Source: Aquirhabdus sp. (GTDB taxonomy: Bacteria > Pseudomonadota > Gammaproteobacteria > Pseudomonadales > Moraxellaceae). Taken from it: 6,578 nucleotides of DNA. Location: positions 1-6,578 of the forward strand of contig JASLGO010000096.1 of NCBI GenBank assembly GCA_030150135.1, written 5' to 3'. Below the pieces are notes generated by a model. The model was not told the DNA's origin. It ran no database searches and worked only from the letters and a program-made list of their open reading frames with translations. Below, in pieces: positions 1 through 6,310 of this stretch (its first letter is position 1; each line of letters opens with the position of its first letter). The position numbers and the translations under genes were made by a program.

Positions 1-1
1 G

Positions 2-1576
2 ACCCAAAAGCTGCATACAGCACTTGCTGAGCAGGGCATCAAAGCCGATGTCACAGGTCGTGTTAAACACATTTATTCCATCTATCGCAAGATGAAAAGT
101 AAGCAACTGAGTTTTGATCAGTTGTATGACATTCGTGCGCTCCGTGTTTTGGTGGATAATATTCCTGATTGTTATCATGCGCTTGGTGTTGCTCATCAAT
201 TGTGGCGCCATATTCCAGATCAGTTCGATGATTACATTACCAATCCAAAAGCCAATGGTTATCGTTCATTGCATACGGCGGTTTTGGCGGAAAATAAATC
301 GCTTGAAGTGCAAATTCGTACGACAGAAATGCACAATGAAGCCGAACTTGGTGTCTGCGCGCATTTTAATTATAAAGAAGGCACAAAAGCAGGCAAAAAG
401 GGTGATGTGATTTTTGATCATAAACTGCATTCATTACGCAGCGTGCTTGAAAATTATCAAGAAAATAAAAATCGCCATGAACCGGGTTCACGGCATGCAA
501 ATGATCCTGATTCATTTGAAGAAAGTGATATTGGCTCTCTTAATGATTGGGGCGAATTTGAAAAGATTTACGTCTTTAGCCGTGATGGTGATATTAAAGA
601 GTTACCCAAAGATGCGACGGTTCTAGACTTTGCTTATCACGTGCATACTGAAGTAGGTAATCATTGTTATGCAGCACGTGTGAATCAGCGTTTTGTTCCC
701 CTGACGTATAAATTGAAAACAGGCGAACAGGTCGAGATTCTGACGAAAAAAGATCGTGATCCGAATCGCGATTGGTTGGTGGGTTCGCTGGGTTATATCA
801 AGACAGCCCATGCGCGCGACAAGTTGCGCTATTGGTTCCGTCAGCAAGATCGCAGTAAGAATCTTGAAATCGGTCGTGAAACGCTGGTCAAAGAGCTTAC
901 GCGTCTGGCGATTCACCCTAAAAGTATTGATCTTGCGGATTATGCCAAGGCATTCAATGTTAAAAGTGGCGATGATATTCTGATTGGTTTGGTGACGGGC
1001 GATATTAGCTTGCATCAGTTAATGAATCAGATCAATAAACAAATGCAGCCTGATGAAAATCAGCCTGAATTGATGTTGAAGCCTGCATTAAATCCGCGTG
1101 CAAGCTGTACATTATCACAGCATGGTATCTTGATTGATGGTCTAGATAATGTGGAATTACATGTTGCGCAATGTTGCCAGCCAGTACATGGTGAGCCAAT
1201 CGCAGGGTATATTACCCAGCATCGTGGTGTGAGTATTCATAATCAGAATTGCCCTGAATATGCACGTTTAATTGCTCTGGATAGTGATCGTGCCGTTGAA
1301 GCGGGCTGGGAAATGCAGCCAACCAATGGGCAAATTGTACAAATTGCGATTGAGGCCTATGATCGTCGTGGGTTGCTGAAAGATCTGACTTCTGTGATTT
1401 TTGCTGACCAGATTAATATCCAGCAGGTGAATACCATTACTGAAGCCAATGGTATCGCCATTATGAAGCTGCAAATTGAAGTCAAAGGTTTGGCGCAATT
1501 ATCACGACTACTGGCGCGACTGGAACAACAGCCAGGAATTATGAGTGCGAGACGGTTGGTAGTAGGGATGAAGTAG
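2..1576 (+). CDS. relA: RelA, (p)ppGpp synthetase (5' end outside window)
   Basis: Makes (p)ppGpp from ATP and GTP/GDP on ribosomes carrying uncharged tRNA (stringent response). The reading frame is open from base 2 with no start, so the N-terminal pseudo-hydrolase domain and part of the synthetase lie outside the window. Residues are numbered from the internal Met at base 92. Just before it is the nucleotide-binding segment GRVKHIYSIYRKM. The probable catalytic Asp is D13 in QLYDIRA, the other catalytic acid is in EVQIRT (72-77), and YRSLHT is at 57-62. A TGS domain covers about 157-218, followed by a helical region. A zinc-finger-like segment has CCQP at 361-364 and H383/C387, and a C-terminal ACT domain spans about 413-490. 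Details such as DCYHALG, GYITQHRG and the acidic QFDD (44-47) fit RelA rather than the bifunctional SpoT (RxKD). E. coli RelA has EFDD there, so Gln replaces Glu. It may be co-transcribed with the diguanylate cyclase gene downstream. Confidence 0.95.
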   Translation, partial: TQKLHTALAEQGIKADVTGRVKHIYSIYRKMKSKQLSFDQLYDIRALRVLVDNIPDCYHALGVAHQLWRHIPDQFDDYITNPKANGYRSLHTAVLAENKSLEVQIRTTEMHNEAELGVCAHFNYKEGTKAGKKGDVIFDHKLHSLRSVLENYQENKNRHEPGSRHANDPDSFEESDIGSLNDWGEFEKIYVFSRDGDIKELPKDATVLDFAYHVHTEVGNHCYAARVNQRFVPLTYKLKTGEQVEILTKKDRDPNRDWLVGSLGYIKTAHARDKLRYWFRQQDRSKNLEIGRETLVKELTRLAIHPKSIDLADYAKAFNVKSGDDILIGLVTGDISLHQLMNQINKQMQPDENQPELMLKPALNPRASCTLSQHGILIDGLDNVELHVAQCCQPVHGEPIAGYITQHRGVSIHNQNCPEYARLIALDSDRAVEAGWEMQPTNGQIVQIAIEAYDRRGLLKDLTSVIFADQINIQQVNTITEANGIAIMKLQIEVKGLAQLSRLLARLEQQPGIMSARRLVVGMK

Positions 1577-1626
1577 TGTATCTTTAGGAGACAGCATAAC
1601 TGAGTCGACTGAATGGAGTCAGGAAC

Positions 1627-2574
1627 ATGGTTAATGATAATGAGATGGAACCAGACGACAATAAAGTCTATAAAACATTATTAGAATCGACTAAGGCGAT
1701 ACCGTGGCGTATCGATTGGGCAACCATGAAATTCAGTTATATTGGTCCCCAAATTGAGGAGTTGCTAGGCTGGAAGCCAGAGAGCTGGATCAGTGTTGAA
1801 GACTGGGCGGCTCGCATGCATGAAGAAGATCGAGATAAAGTGGTTAATTTTTGTGTATCCCAGTCGCAATCTGGGATTGACCATGAGGCTGATTATCGTG
1901 CACTGACTGCTAGCGGCGGCTATGTCTGGATTCGTGATGTGGTTCATGTGGTACGCAAAGAAAGTGGTGAAGTTGAAGCGCTGATAGGCTTTATGTTTGA
2001 TATTAGCGAACGTAAAAAGAATGAAGAAGAGTTACTGCAACTCAATAAAAAATTAGAAGAATATTCGTTTAGCGATGGTTTGACCGGCGTTGCTAATCGA
2101 CGCATGTTTGATATTGCTATTGAACGTGAATGGGGAAGTGCTCACCGCGAGTGTCGTCCATTGTCGTTGATCATGTTCGATATTGATTTCTTTAAAGACT
2201 ACAATGATTTGTACGGACATCCTGCGGGCGATGAGTGCCTTAAGCGTGTTGCAAAATTGCTAGCGGGTGCTATAGGTCGCTCACGAGACGTATTTGCTCG
2301 TTTTGGCGGGGAAGAGTTTGTGTTATTGCTTCCAGAAACTGATTCCAAGAGCGCACATATGATCGCCGAGAAGTGCCGTCAAGTGATTCGTGATGAAATG
2401 ATTCCACACCGAGGTTCTAAACTAGGTGCTTATCTGACGGTGAGTCAAGGTGTCGCGACAGTGATTCCTTCTGCGAAGGATAGTGTCAGTGCTTTTATTG
2501 CACGTGCCGACTGGTTGTTATATCAGGCAAAACAGCATGGACGCGATCGTGTCGTGACGGATGTTAGAGAGTAG
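1627..2574 (+). CDS. PAS-GGDEF diguanylate cyclase, soluble
   Basis: Predicted to condense two GTP into cyclic di-GMP, which controls attachment and motility in many bacteria. The 315-residue protein has no membrane segment or signal peptide. An N-terminal PAS domain of the PAS_3 type covers about residues 25-130, with GWKPESW near 48-54 and the closing strand and PAC-like segment GFMFDISERKK near 121-131. A short helical linker (132-148) leads to the GGDEF domain (about 148-312), which begins DGLTGVANRR (150-159). The metal-binding FDID is at 184-187, and the active-site signature is GGEEF (227-231), an accepted form of GGDEF. The inhibitory-site motif RSRD (218-221) sits five residues before it, so product inhibition is expected. 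The start is supported by GGAG at 1615-1618, eight bases upstream. The gene follows relA by 50 bases with no clear terminator between, so an operon is possible. The PAS ligand cannot be predicted. Confidence 0.93.
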   Translation: MVNDNEMEPDDNKVYKTLLESTKAIPWRIDWATMKFSYIGPQIEELLGWKPESWISVEDWAARMHEEDRDKVVNFCVSQSQSGIDHEADYRALTASGGYVWIRDVVHVVRKESGEVEALIGFMFDISERKKNEEELLQLNKKLEEYSFSDGLTGVANRRMFDIAIEREWGSAHRECRPLSLIMFDIDFFKDYNDLYGHPAGDECLKRVAKLLAGAIGRSRDVFARFGGEEFVLLLPETDSKSAHMIAEKCRQVIRDEMIPHRGSKLGAYLTVSQGVATVIPSAKDSVSAFIARADWLLYQAKQHGRDRVVTDVRE

Positions 2575-2599
2575 TCTTACATCGATTTGTGAATTGAAT

Positions 2600-2629
2600 A
2601 AAAATCCCACGTCGATGCGTGGGATTTTT
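2600..2629. terminator. bidirectional intrinsic terminator between the GGDEF gene and rpoZ
   Basis: Arms AAAAATCCCACG (2600-2611) and CGTGGGATTTTT (2618-2629) pair perfectly around a six-base loop, TCGATG. A T run follows on the plus strand. The A run at the left arm gives a T run on the minus strand. It lies 25 bases past the stop of the diguanylate cyclase and 18 bases past the rpoZ stop, so it should end both convergent transcripts. Confidence 0.93.
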
Positions 2630-2647
2630 TACATTTAATGCAGATGA

Positions 2648-2920
2648 TTAGAATGTAAAATCATTGAGTGAAATAGATGACATGACTGCATCTAAATTAG
2701 ATACAGGTGCTGGTTCATCTTTCATTTTTAGGATATCACGAGTGACATGACCTGCGGCAATTTCACGCAGAGCCATGACTGTTGGTTTGTCGTTTTCCCA
2801 AGCCAATGAGGATTCAGCAGTGCCGCGCGCCAATTGACGTGCGCGTTTTGCTGCAACTAAAACTAATTCAAAACGATTATCAACTGCGCCTAAACAATCT
2901 TCTACGGTCACGCGTGCCAT
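2648..2920 (-). CDS. rpoZ: RNA polymerase omega subunit
   Basis: Omega binds the beta' subunit and helps RNA polymerase assembly; in E. coli it forms part of ppGpp binding site 1. The 90-residue product has the usual length. It carries the strongly conserved N-terminus MARVTVEDCL, then NRFELVLVAAKRARQLARG, and ENDKPTVMALREIAAG near residues 42-57. The C-terminal tail is divergent, as is usual in this family; its SLNDFTF ending resembles the tail I recall from Acinetobacter. The start is fixed by homology; a weak GAG-rich ribosome site precedes it. The gene has its own promoter (2963-2991) and a terminator just past its stop, so it is probably monocistronic. gmk, often its immediate upstream partner in gammaproteobacteria, is about 3.4 kb away here. 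Confidence 0.97.
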   Translation of the reverse strand: MARVTVEDCLGAVDNRFELVLVAAKRARQLARGTAESSLAWENDKPTVMALREIAAGHVTRDILKMKDEPAPVSNLDAVMSSISLNDFTF

Positions 2921-2962
2921 GCTGATCTCGCTCTAATATATGTACGGTAAAAATGACTGCAA

Positions 2963-2991
2963 ATTATACGGTTTTTTATCGTGAAAAACAA
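2963..2991 (-). promoter_or_regulatory. predicted sigma-70 promoter of rpoZ
   Basis: On the minus strand a consensus -10 box TATAAT (2963-2968) is preceded by a 17-base spacer and the -35-like hexamer TTGTTT (2986-2991, three of six consensus bases). Transcription would start near 2956, leaving a leader of about 35 bases before the rpoZ ATG. The perfect -10 and spacing make it credible; the -35 is weak. It indicates that rpoZ does not depend on gmk transcription. Confidence 0.7.
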
Positions 2992-3048
2992 GAATGTAAT
3001 CACGACGAAGCTTGCGAGGTTGTTATCGTATGATTTTGATCACGAATC

Positions 3049-3795
3049 TTATTTTAATGTCCGTTTTTTAAAACCACACATTTCTTCGGCACTATTCCAA
3101 GGCCTAATTCCAAATACTGCGCCGTATAGTGTGCGTTCGTGAATGGGGAGATTGATGTCTAATTCGGAAAGCTCATGAAATTCAGCCGCAACCTGATCAA
3201 GTTTGCGCTGGATAATGAGTGCTGATGCAGGGGAGATGTCTCCACCGACAAATTCAAAATAGCCTTGATGTTCGTCAAAACGTACTGCCAAGAAATTATT
3301 GGTCATCATTTCGCCGTGTTGCGTGCGGATAGGACCATAAGGTTGATGCTTTACTTGGCGTGATACGCGGAGTCGAATGCGATTATCAGGGAGAAGTTCG
3401 ATGAGTTGTGCCCGATCCAAGCGAATGAGCAGGCGAATGCATTCAGGTTCTGAAATTTCATAATAATTCACAATATCATGCAATTGCCAATTGTTTCTGA
3501 CGAGGTAAAACAATCCTAAGAGTTGTAAGTCATCCGCCAGTATTTGTTCTTGGGCAACTGTCATTTCATTGGTTGCCATGGATTCGCCACGGGCGATTCG
3601 TGCCAGTTCAAAAAAATCTAATTCGAGCCACTGACAGATTTCATCCAAGCGATGCAAGGTAAAGCTTTTGTCAGAGAAAAGTCTTTTAACGCTGGCTTCG
3701 CTGAGGTGAAGTGCTTTAGCTAAATCACTATATGTTTTGCCACGTGACTTCAGGACTCGTTTGAGCGTTGTAATCATCAGATCTGTATTTGCCAT
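3049..3795 (-). CDS. XRE-family transcriptional regulator with unassigned C-terminal domain
   Basis: Predicted cytoplasmic DNA-binding regulator of 248 residues. An N-terminal helix-turn-helix of the Cro/C1 type covers about residues 5-65; TYSDLAKALHLSEASVKRLF (21-40) contains the two helices of the motif. A middle region (about 85-145) resembles a winged-helix fold: helices around LADDLQLLGLFYLV and ECIRLLIRLDRAQLIELL, then the strand-like pair DNRIRLRVSR. The last hundred residues (VRFDEHQGYFEFVGG, the helix ALIIQRKLDQVAAEFHEL, LYGAVFGIRPW) look like a small alpha/beta sensory or oligomerisation domain that I do not recognise. The start is supported by AGGA (complement of 3802-3805), six bases upstream. 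The gene is divergent from the lipid desaturase gene and shares a 177-base intergenic region with it, so regulation of the desaturase, of itself, or both is a reasonable inference, though not shown. Its 3' side runs toward rpoZ without an obvious terminator. Confidence 0.88.
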   Translation of the reverse strand: MANTDLMITTLKRVLKSRGKTYSDLAKALHLSEASVKRLFSDKSFTLHRLDEICQWLELDFFELARIARGESMATNEMTVAQEQILADDLQLLGLFYLVRNNWQLHDIVNYYEISEPECIRLLIRLDRAQLIELLPDNRIRLRVSRQVKHQPYGPIRTQHGEMMTNNFLAVRFDEHQGYFEFVGGDISPASALIIQRKLDQVAAEFHELSELDINLPIHERTLYGAVFGIRPWNSAEEMCGFKKRTLK

Positions 3796-3881
3796 ATTCT
3801 ATCCTGATCATTTTTTTGTGGTGGATTGATGCGTTCATCGTCCATTCGCATTGTAAAATACACCAGAAAGTATCGACATGT

Positions 3882-3903
3882 AATACCTTAATATGTTGGT
3901 ATT
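3882..3903. repeat. inverted repeat AATACC-N10-GGTATT, possible operator
   Basis: AATACC (3882-3887) and GGTATT (3898-3903) are perfect six-base arms separated by ten bases. The right arm overlaps the first two bases of the predicted -35 box of the desaturase gene. The position suits an activator or repressor site, and the divergent XRE protein is the obvious candidate. Six-base arms can occur by chance, so this is tentative. Confidence 0.4.
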
Positions 3904-3930
3904 GATGGTGTGAATGTAGGTGACTATGCT
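3902..3930 (+). promoter_or_regulatory. predicted sigma-70 promoter of the lipid desaturase gene
   Basis: A -35 box TTGATG (3902-3907, four of six consensus bases) and a -10 box TATGCT (3925-3930, four of six) are separated by exactly 17 bases. Transcription would start near 3937, giving a leader of about 36 bases. Both boxes are moderate, as expected of a regulated promoter. Confidence 0.5.
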
Positions 3931-3963
3931 CTGTTTCAGTGAACAGTAAGTGTTCTAAAACAG
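3931..3963. repeat. nested inverted repeats in the desaturase leader, possible operator
   Basis: GAACA (3941-3945) and TGTTC (3951-3955) form a symmetric site with a five-base spacer just past the predicted start of transcription. An overlapping pair, CTGTT (3931-3935) with AACAG (3942-3946), and an outer pair, CTGTTT (3931-3936) with AAACAG (3958-3963), use the same bases. The location fits a repressor site or a switchable leader hairpin that would include the start of the ribosome site (AGGAG, 3962-3966). No known operator is recognised. Confidence 0.45.
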
Positions 3964-3972
3964 GAGAAAGTC

Positions 3973-4512
3973 ATGATTATCATATTGAAAATTATATTAA
4001 TTGTTATATTGGCTGATTTTATTTCAGGTTTTGTGCATTGGCTTGAAGATGCTTATGCCAAGCCTGATATGTTGCTGTTTGGAGAGATTGCTCGTGAAAA
4101 TTTGTTGCACCATGATAAGCCTCGCGATTTCCTGAAAAAAAGCTGGTGGCAGAGCTCTTATGATCTAATTGCACTTGGTTTGGTCATATTGGCAGTGTCA
4201 TGGTTTGCTTTTGGCGTTATGAGTATTTGGTTGGTTTTATTGGTCGTGTTGAGTGTGAATGCTAACCAAATTCATAAGTGGGCGCATCAGAATCGTCAAG
4301 AACGTCCATGGATTGTGAGTCAGTTGCAAGACTGGAAAATTATGCAAGGTGTACGTCAGCATGGAAAGCACCATCAAGGGCAGAAAAATACCGATTATTG
4401 TGTGATGACGAATGTATTAAATCCTGTTTTGGAAAGAGCTAAATTTTGGGTCGGATTAGAGCGTATGATTTTAATGACTACAGGTGTACAGCGTAGGCAG
4501 GATGGTGTTTAA
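3973..4512 (+). CDS. CarF/TMEM189/FAD4-like membrane lipid desaturase (Kua family)
   Basis: The 179-residue membrane protein matches the lipid desaturase domain family that includes CarF/TMEM189 (plasmanylethanolamine desaturase, which makes the vinyl-ether bond of plasmalogens) and plant FAD4 (which desaturates an acyl chain of phosphatidylglycerol). Family marks are DFISGFVHWLED (15-26), an HH pair in LLHHDKP (44-50), NQIHKWAH (98-105), and QHGKHH (129-134) followed by DYCVMTNVLNP (141-151) and the FWxxLE-like FWVGLERM. The histidines should bind a di-iron centre. Hydrophobic segments lie near 2-24, 63-80 and 82-96. The protein is shorter than CarF or TMEM189. The stretch after the HH pair is compressed: PRDF stands where those proteins have TRHDF, so one conserved His seems absent. 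The substrate cannot be deduced. AGGAG (3962-3966) lies six bases before the ATG. A strong terminator follows, so the gene is probably transcribed alone, under the divergent XRE regulator if the layout is meaningful. Confidence 0.82.
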   Translation: MIIILKIILIVILADFISGFVHWLEDAYAKPDMLLFGEIARENLLHHDKPRDFLKKSWWQSSYDLIALGLVILAVSWFAFGVMSIWLVLLVVLSVNANQIHKWAHQNRQERPWIVSQLQDWKIMQGVRQHGKHHQGQKNTDYCVMTNVLNPVLERAKFWVGLERMILMTTGVQRRQDGV

Positions 4513-4557
4513 GGGTCATTTGGATAAATTAGATCTTTAAAAGATAAAGTAAGATGA

Positions 4558-4584
4558 AAAAAGTGATAAGCCCTATCACTTTTT
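4558..4584 (+). terminator. intrinsic terminator after the lipid desaturase gene
   Basis: Perfect 11-base arms AAAAAGTGATA (4558-4568) and TATCACTTTTT (4574-4584) enclose the loop AGCCC. The right arm ends in a five-T run. The hairpin begins 45 bases past the desaturase stop, so it separates this transcript from chrA, 100 bases further on. Confidence 0.88.
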
Positions 4585-4684
4585 GGCGATGATCGAAAAG
4601 ATGTTTGTGGCAAAATGATGGCGAGTAACATACTGACATATTTATCGATTAGGATGCTGTATATCCGTCTAGGATTTTTGGGTC

Positions 4685-6049
4685 ATGACAGATTTAGTTC
4701 AACAGGAAACTGTACAACATCCACCTTTGAGTGCTGCGTTGAGCTATTGGTTTAAATTAGGCTGGATCAGCTTTGGTGGACCTGCGGGACAGATTGCATT
4801 GCTGCATGAAGAGCTGGTGACACGGCGGCATTGGATTTCTGAAAAGCGGTTTTTACATGCGCTCAATTACTGCATGATTTTACCTGGTCCTGAGGCGCAA
4901 CAGCTTGCAACGTATACTGGGTGGTTGCTGCATGGGCGATTGGGTGGTGTCTTAGCTGGTGCATTATTTGTTTTGCCATCCTTGTTCATTTTGATGGGGC
5001 TGGCTTGGATTTATATGGTCTTTGGACAGACTGTGGTTCTTGCAGGAATTTTTGCAGGTATCAAACCTGCCGTGACAGTGATTGTGTTACAGGCGGCTTG
5101 GCGTCTCGGAACTCGGGTATTGAAGCAAGCGGCACTTTGGGTTTTGGCAGCAGTTGCTTTTATCAGTGTTTTTTTGAATATTGCATTCCCGCTTGTACTT
5201 GGATTGGCTGCTTTCATTGGATGGGTGCTTGATCGTCAAGGATATTTATCGGTTTCTGCGGCAGGACATGCTGCTGCTCATCAAACAGACCATAAAAAAT
5301 CAGCATTGATTGATGACCACACAGCCGTGCCTGAACATGCATTGCTAAAGATGCGTTCAATCATTGGCGTGCTGTTGATGGGTGTTGCGTTATGGGCAAT
5401 TCCTATTGGTGTGATGGCGTTGATTTTTGGGGTAAGTGATCCCTTAGTACAAATGAGTTGGTTTTTTACTAAGGCGGCATTGTTGACGTTTGGTGGGGCG
5501 TATGCGGTTTTGCCCTATGTCTATCAAGGTACTGTAAACCATTTTCACTGGTTATCTCCTGCCCAGATGATTGATGGGTTGGCACTTGGAGAAACAACAC
5601 CTGGGCCACTGATTATGGTGGTGACTTTTGTCGCGTTTGTAGCAGGTTATCAACATCTTATGCTTGGCGAAGGGCAGGCATTGGCGGCAGGTATTTTGGC
5701 AGCTTGCTTGACCATATGGTTTACTTTTTTGCCATCATTTGTTTTTATTCTTGCAGGTGCACCGTTCGTTGAGCGTACGCGACAAATGCCTCGTTTGACG
5801 GCACCACTGACAGGTATTTCGGCAGCTGTAGTTGGATTTATTGTTAATCTGGCATTCTTTTTTGCGATTCATGTGCTGTGGCAGCAGAAGTCTGCGCCAA
5901 CGTCATTTGATGCGCTGTTAGATGGCTTTAATTGGTCTGCTTTGGTGATTATGGCGATTGCCGCCGCTCTATTATTTTGGCGTAAATGGACTGTTATGCC
6001 AGTATTATGTGTGTGTGCGGTGATTGGACTTGGTGTGTCGTATATTTAA
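4685..6049 (+). CDS. chrA: ChrA chromate transporter (two-domain, long-chain type)
   Basis: Inner-membrane transporter of the CHR family; characterised members export chromate and give chromate resistance. At 454 residues it is a full-length, duplicated ChrA. The N-terminal half has GWISFGGPAGQIALL (26-40), the RRHWISEKRFL segment (47-57) and LPGPEAQQLATYTGW (66-80). The C-terminal half repeats the pattern with FFTKAALLTFGGAYAVLPYV (260-279), a WLSPAQMIDGLALGET segment (289-304) and TPGPL (305-309). About ten hydrophobic segments are visible. The linker between halves (about 191-220) is hydrophilic, with five His (195, 199, 203, 212, 218). AGGA at 4671-4674 lies ten bases before the ATG. A terminator upstream implies its own promoter; CTGACA (4633-4638) resembles a -35 box, but no well-spaced -10 is evident. 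No chrB is nearby, so chromate-specific control is not shown, and a related oxyanion such as sulfate remains possible. Confidence 0.93.
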   Translation: MTDLVQQETVQHPPLSAALSYWFKLGWISFGGPAGQIALLHEELVTRRHWISEKRFLHALNYCMILPGPEAQQLATYTGWLLHGRLGGVLAGALFVLPSLFILMGLAWIYMVFGQTVVLAGIFAGIKPAVTVIVLQAAWRLGTRVLKQAALWVLAAVAFISVFLNIAFPLVLGLAAFIGWVLDRQGYLSVSAAGHAAAHQTDHKKSALIDDHTAVPEHALLKMRSIIGVLLMGVALWAIPIGVMALIFGVSDPLVQMSWFFTKAALLTFGGAYAVLPYVYQGTVNHFHWLSPAQMIDGLALGETTPGPLIMVVTFVAFVAGYQHLMLGEGQALAAGILAACLTIWFTFLPSFVFILAGAPFVERTRQMPRLTAPLTGISAAVVGFIVNLAFFFAIHVLWQQKSAPTSFDALLDGFNWSALVIMAIAAALLFWRKWTVMPVLCVCAVIGLGVSYI

Positions 6050-6083
6050 GACGGTGTACTTGTTAATACTTGAAATGTATCTT

Positions 6084-6229
6084 GCAGTGCTTTTGTTTTG
6101 AAGTCTTCCCTTTCAAGGGGATGAGCTAGGAAAAACAAAGCACTGCCTTGTCCTAGCGCAAGAGATGGGGATGGTCTTGATTTTACTTTAAAACCATCCC
6201 CATCCCGACCTTCCCCTTGAAGGGGAAGG
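6084..6229. repeat. palindromic intergenic repeat cluster between chrA and gmk
   Basis: Three inverted repeats are packed into the 267-base gap between two convergent genes. IR1: GCAGTGCTTTTGTTTT (6084-6099) pairs, with one mismatch, with AAAAACAAAGCACTGC (6131-6146). IR2: GATGGGGATGGT (6164-6175) pairs perfectly with ACCATCCCCATC (6193-6204). IR3: CCTTCCCCTT (6209-6218) and AAGGGGAAGG (6220-6229) are perfect ten-base arms around a single G. The core of IR3 recurs, 14 of 16 bases alike, inside IR1 (6106-6121 compared with 6211-6226). GCTAGG (6125-6130) and CCTAGC (6152-6157) allow another fold. This looks like a dispersed non-coding repeat of the REP or small MITE kind. It has no open reading frame of note and no target-site duplication that I could identify. 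It may also stabilise the 3' end of chrA mRNA. Confidence 0.7.
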
Positions 6230-6269
6230 AGACAAGCTTTTAGGTGATTTTTTTTTGCGTTCGTTTTTT

Positions 6270-6310
6270 AAAGAAACCATCGTAATACAGATGTATCACG
6301 ATGGTTCTTT
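6270..6310 (-). terminator. probable intrinsic terminator of gmk
   Basis: Starting six bases beyond the gmk stop on the minus strand, arms at 6292-6310 and 6270-6289 pair over about 18 bases with one bulged A. The single mismatch on the plus strand becomes a G-U wobble in minus-strand RNA, which favours the gmk direction. The distal arm ends in TTTCTTT, acting as a short T tract. An intrinsic terminator is likely, though the T run is interrupted. It may also work for chrA from the other side. Confidence 0.7.

Noticed and set aside
623..1015. 130-codon open frame on the minus strand inside relA
   Set aside because: It lies wholly within the well-supported relA frame, has no recognisable domain and no convincing ribosome site; it is a shadow of coding sequence.
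2..1576. SpoT as the identity of the left-edge gene, since spoT often neighbours rpoZ
   Set aside because: The acidic QFDD, DCYHALG, and the CCQP...GYITQHRG details match RelA; SpoT would show RxKD and a different zinc-finger region. The gene also converges on rpoZ instead of following it.
1601..1620. Palindrome AGTCGACT (1603-1610) as a relA terminator
   Set aside because: The symmetric core is only eight bases, with no loop and no T run after it; it is more likely chance sequence in the short relA-GGDEF spacer.
2980..3004. CGTGA/TCACG inverted repeat upstream of rpoZ as an operator or terminator of the XRE gene
   Set aside because: Five-base arms over a 15-base gap are easily expected by chance, and no T run follows.
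4921..5232. 103-codon open frame on + inside chrA
   Set aside because: Overlaps conserved ChrA membrane segments in another frame; the Cys/Trp-rich composition is typical of an out-of-frame translation.
6084..6229. CRISPR array or insertion-sequence remnant
   Set aside because: There are no regular direct repeats with spacers and no transposase fragment; the structure is purely nested inverted repeats.
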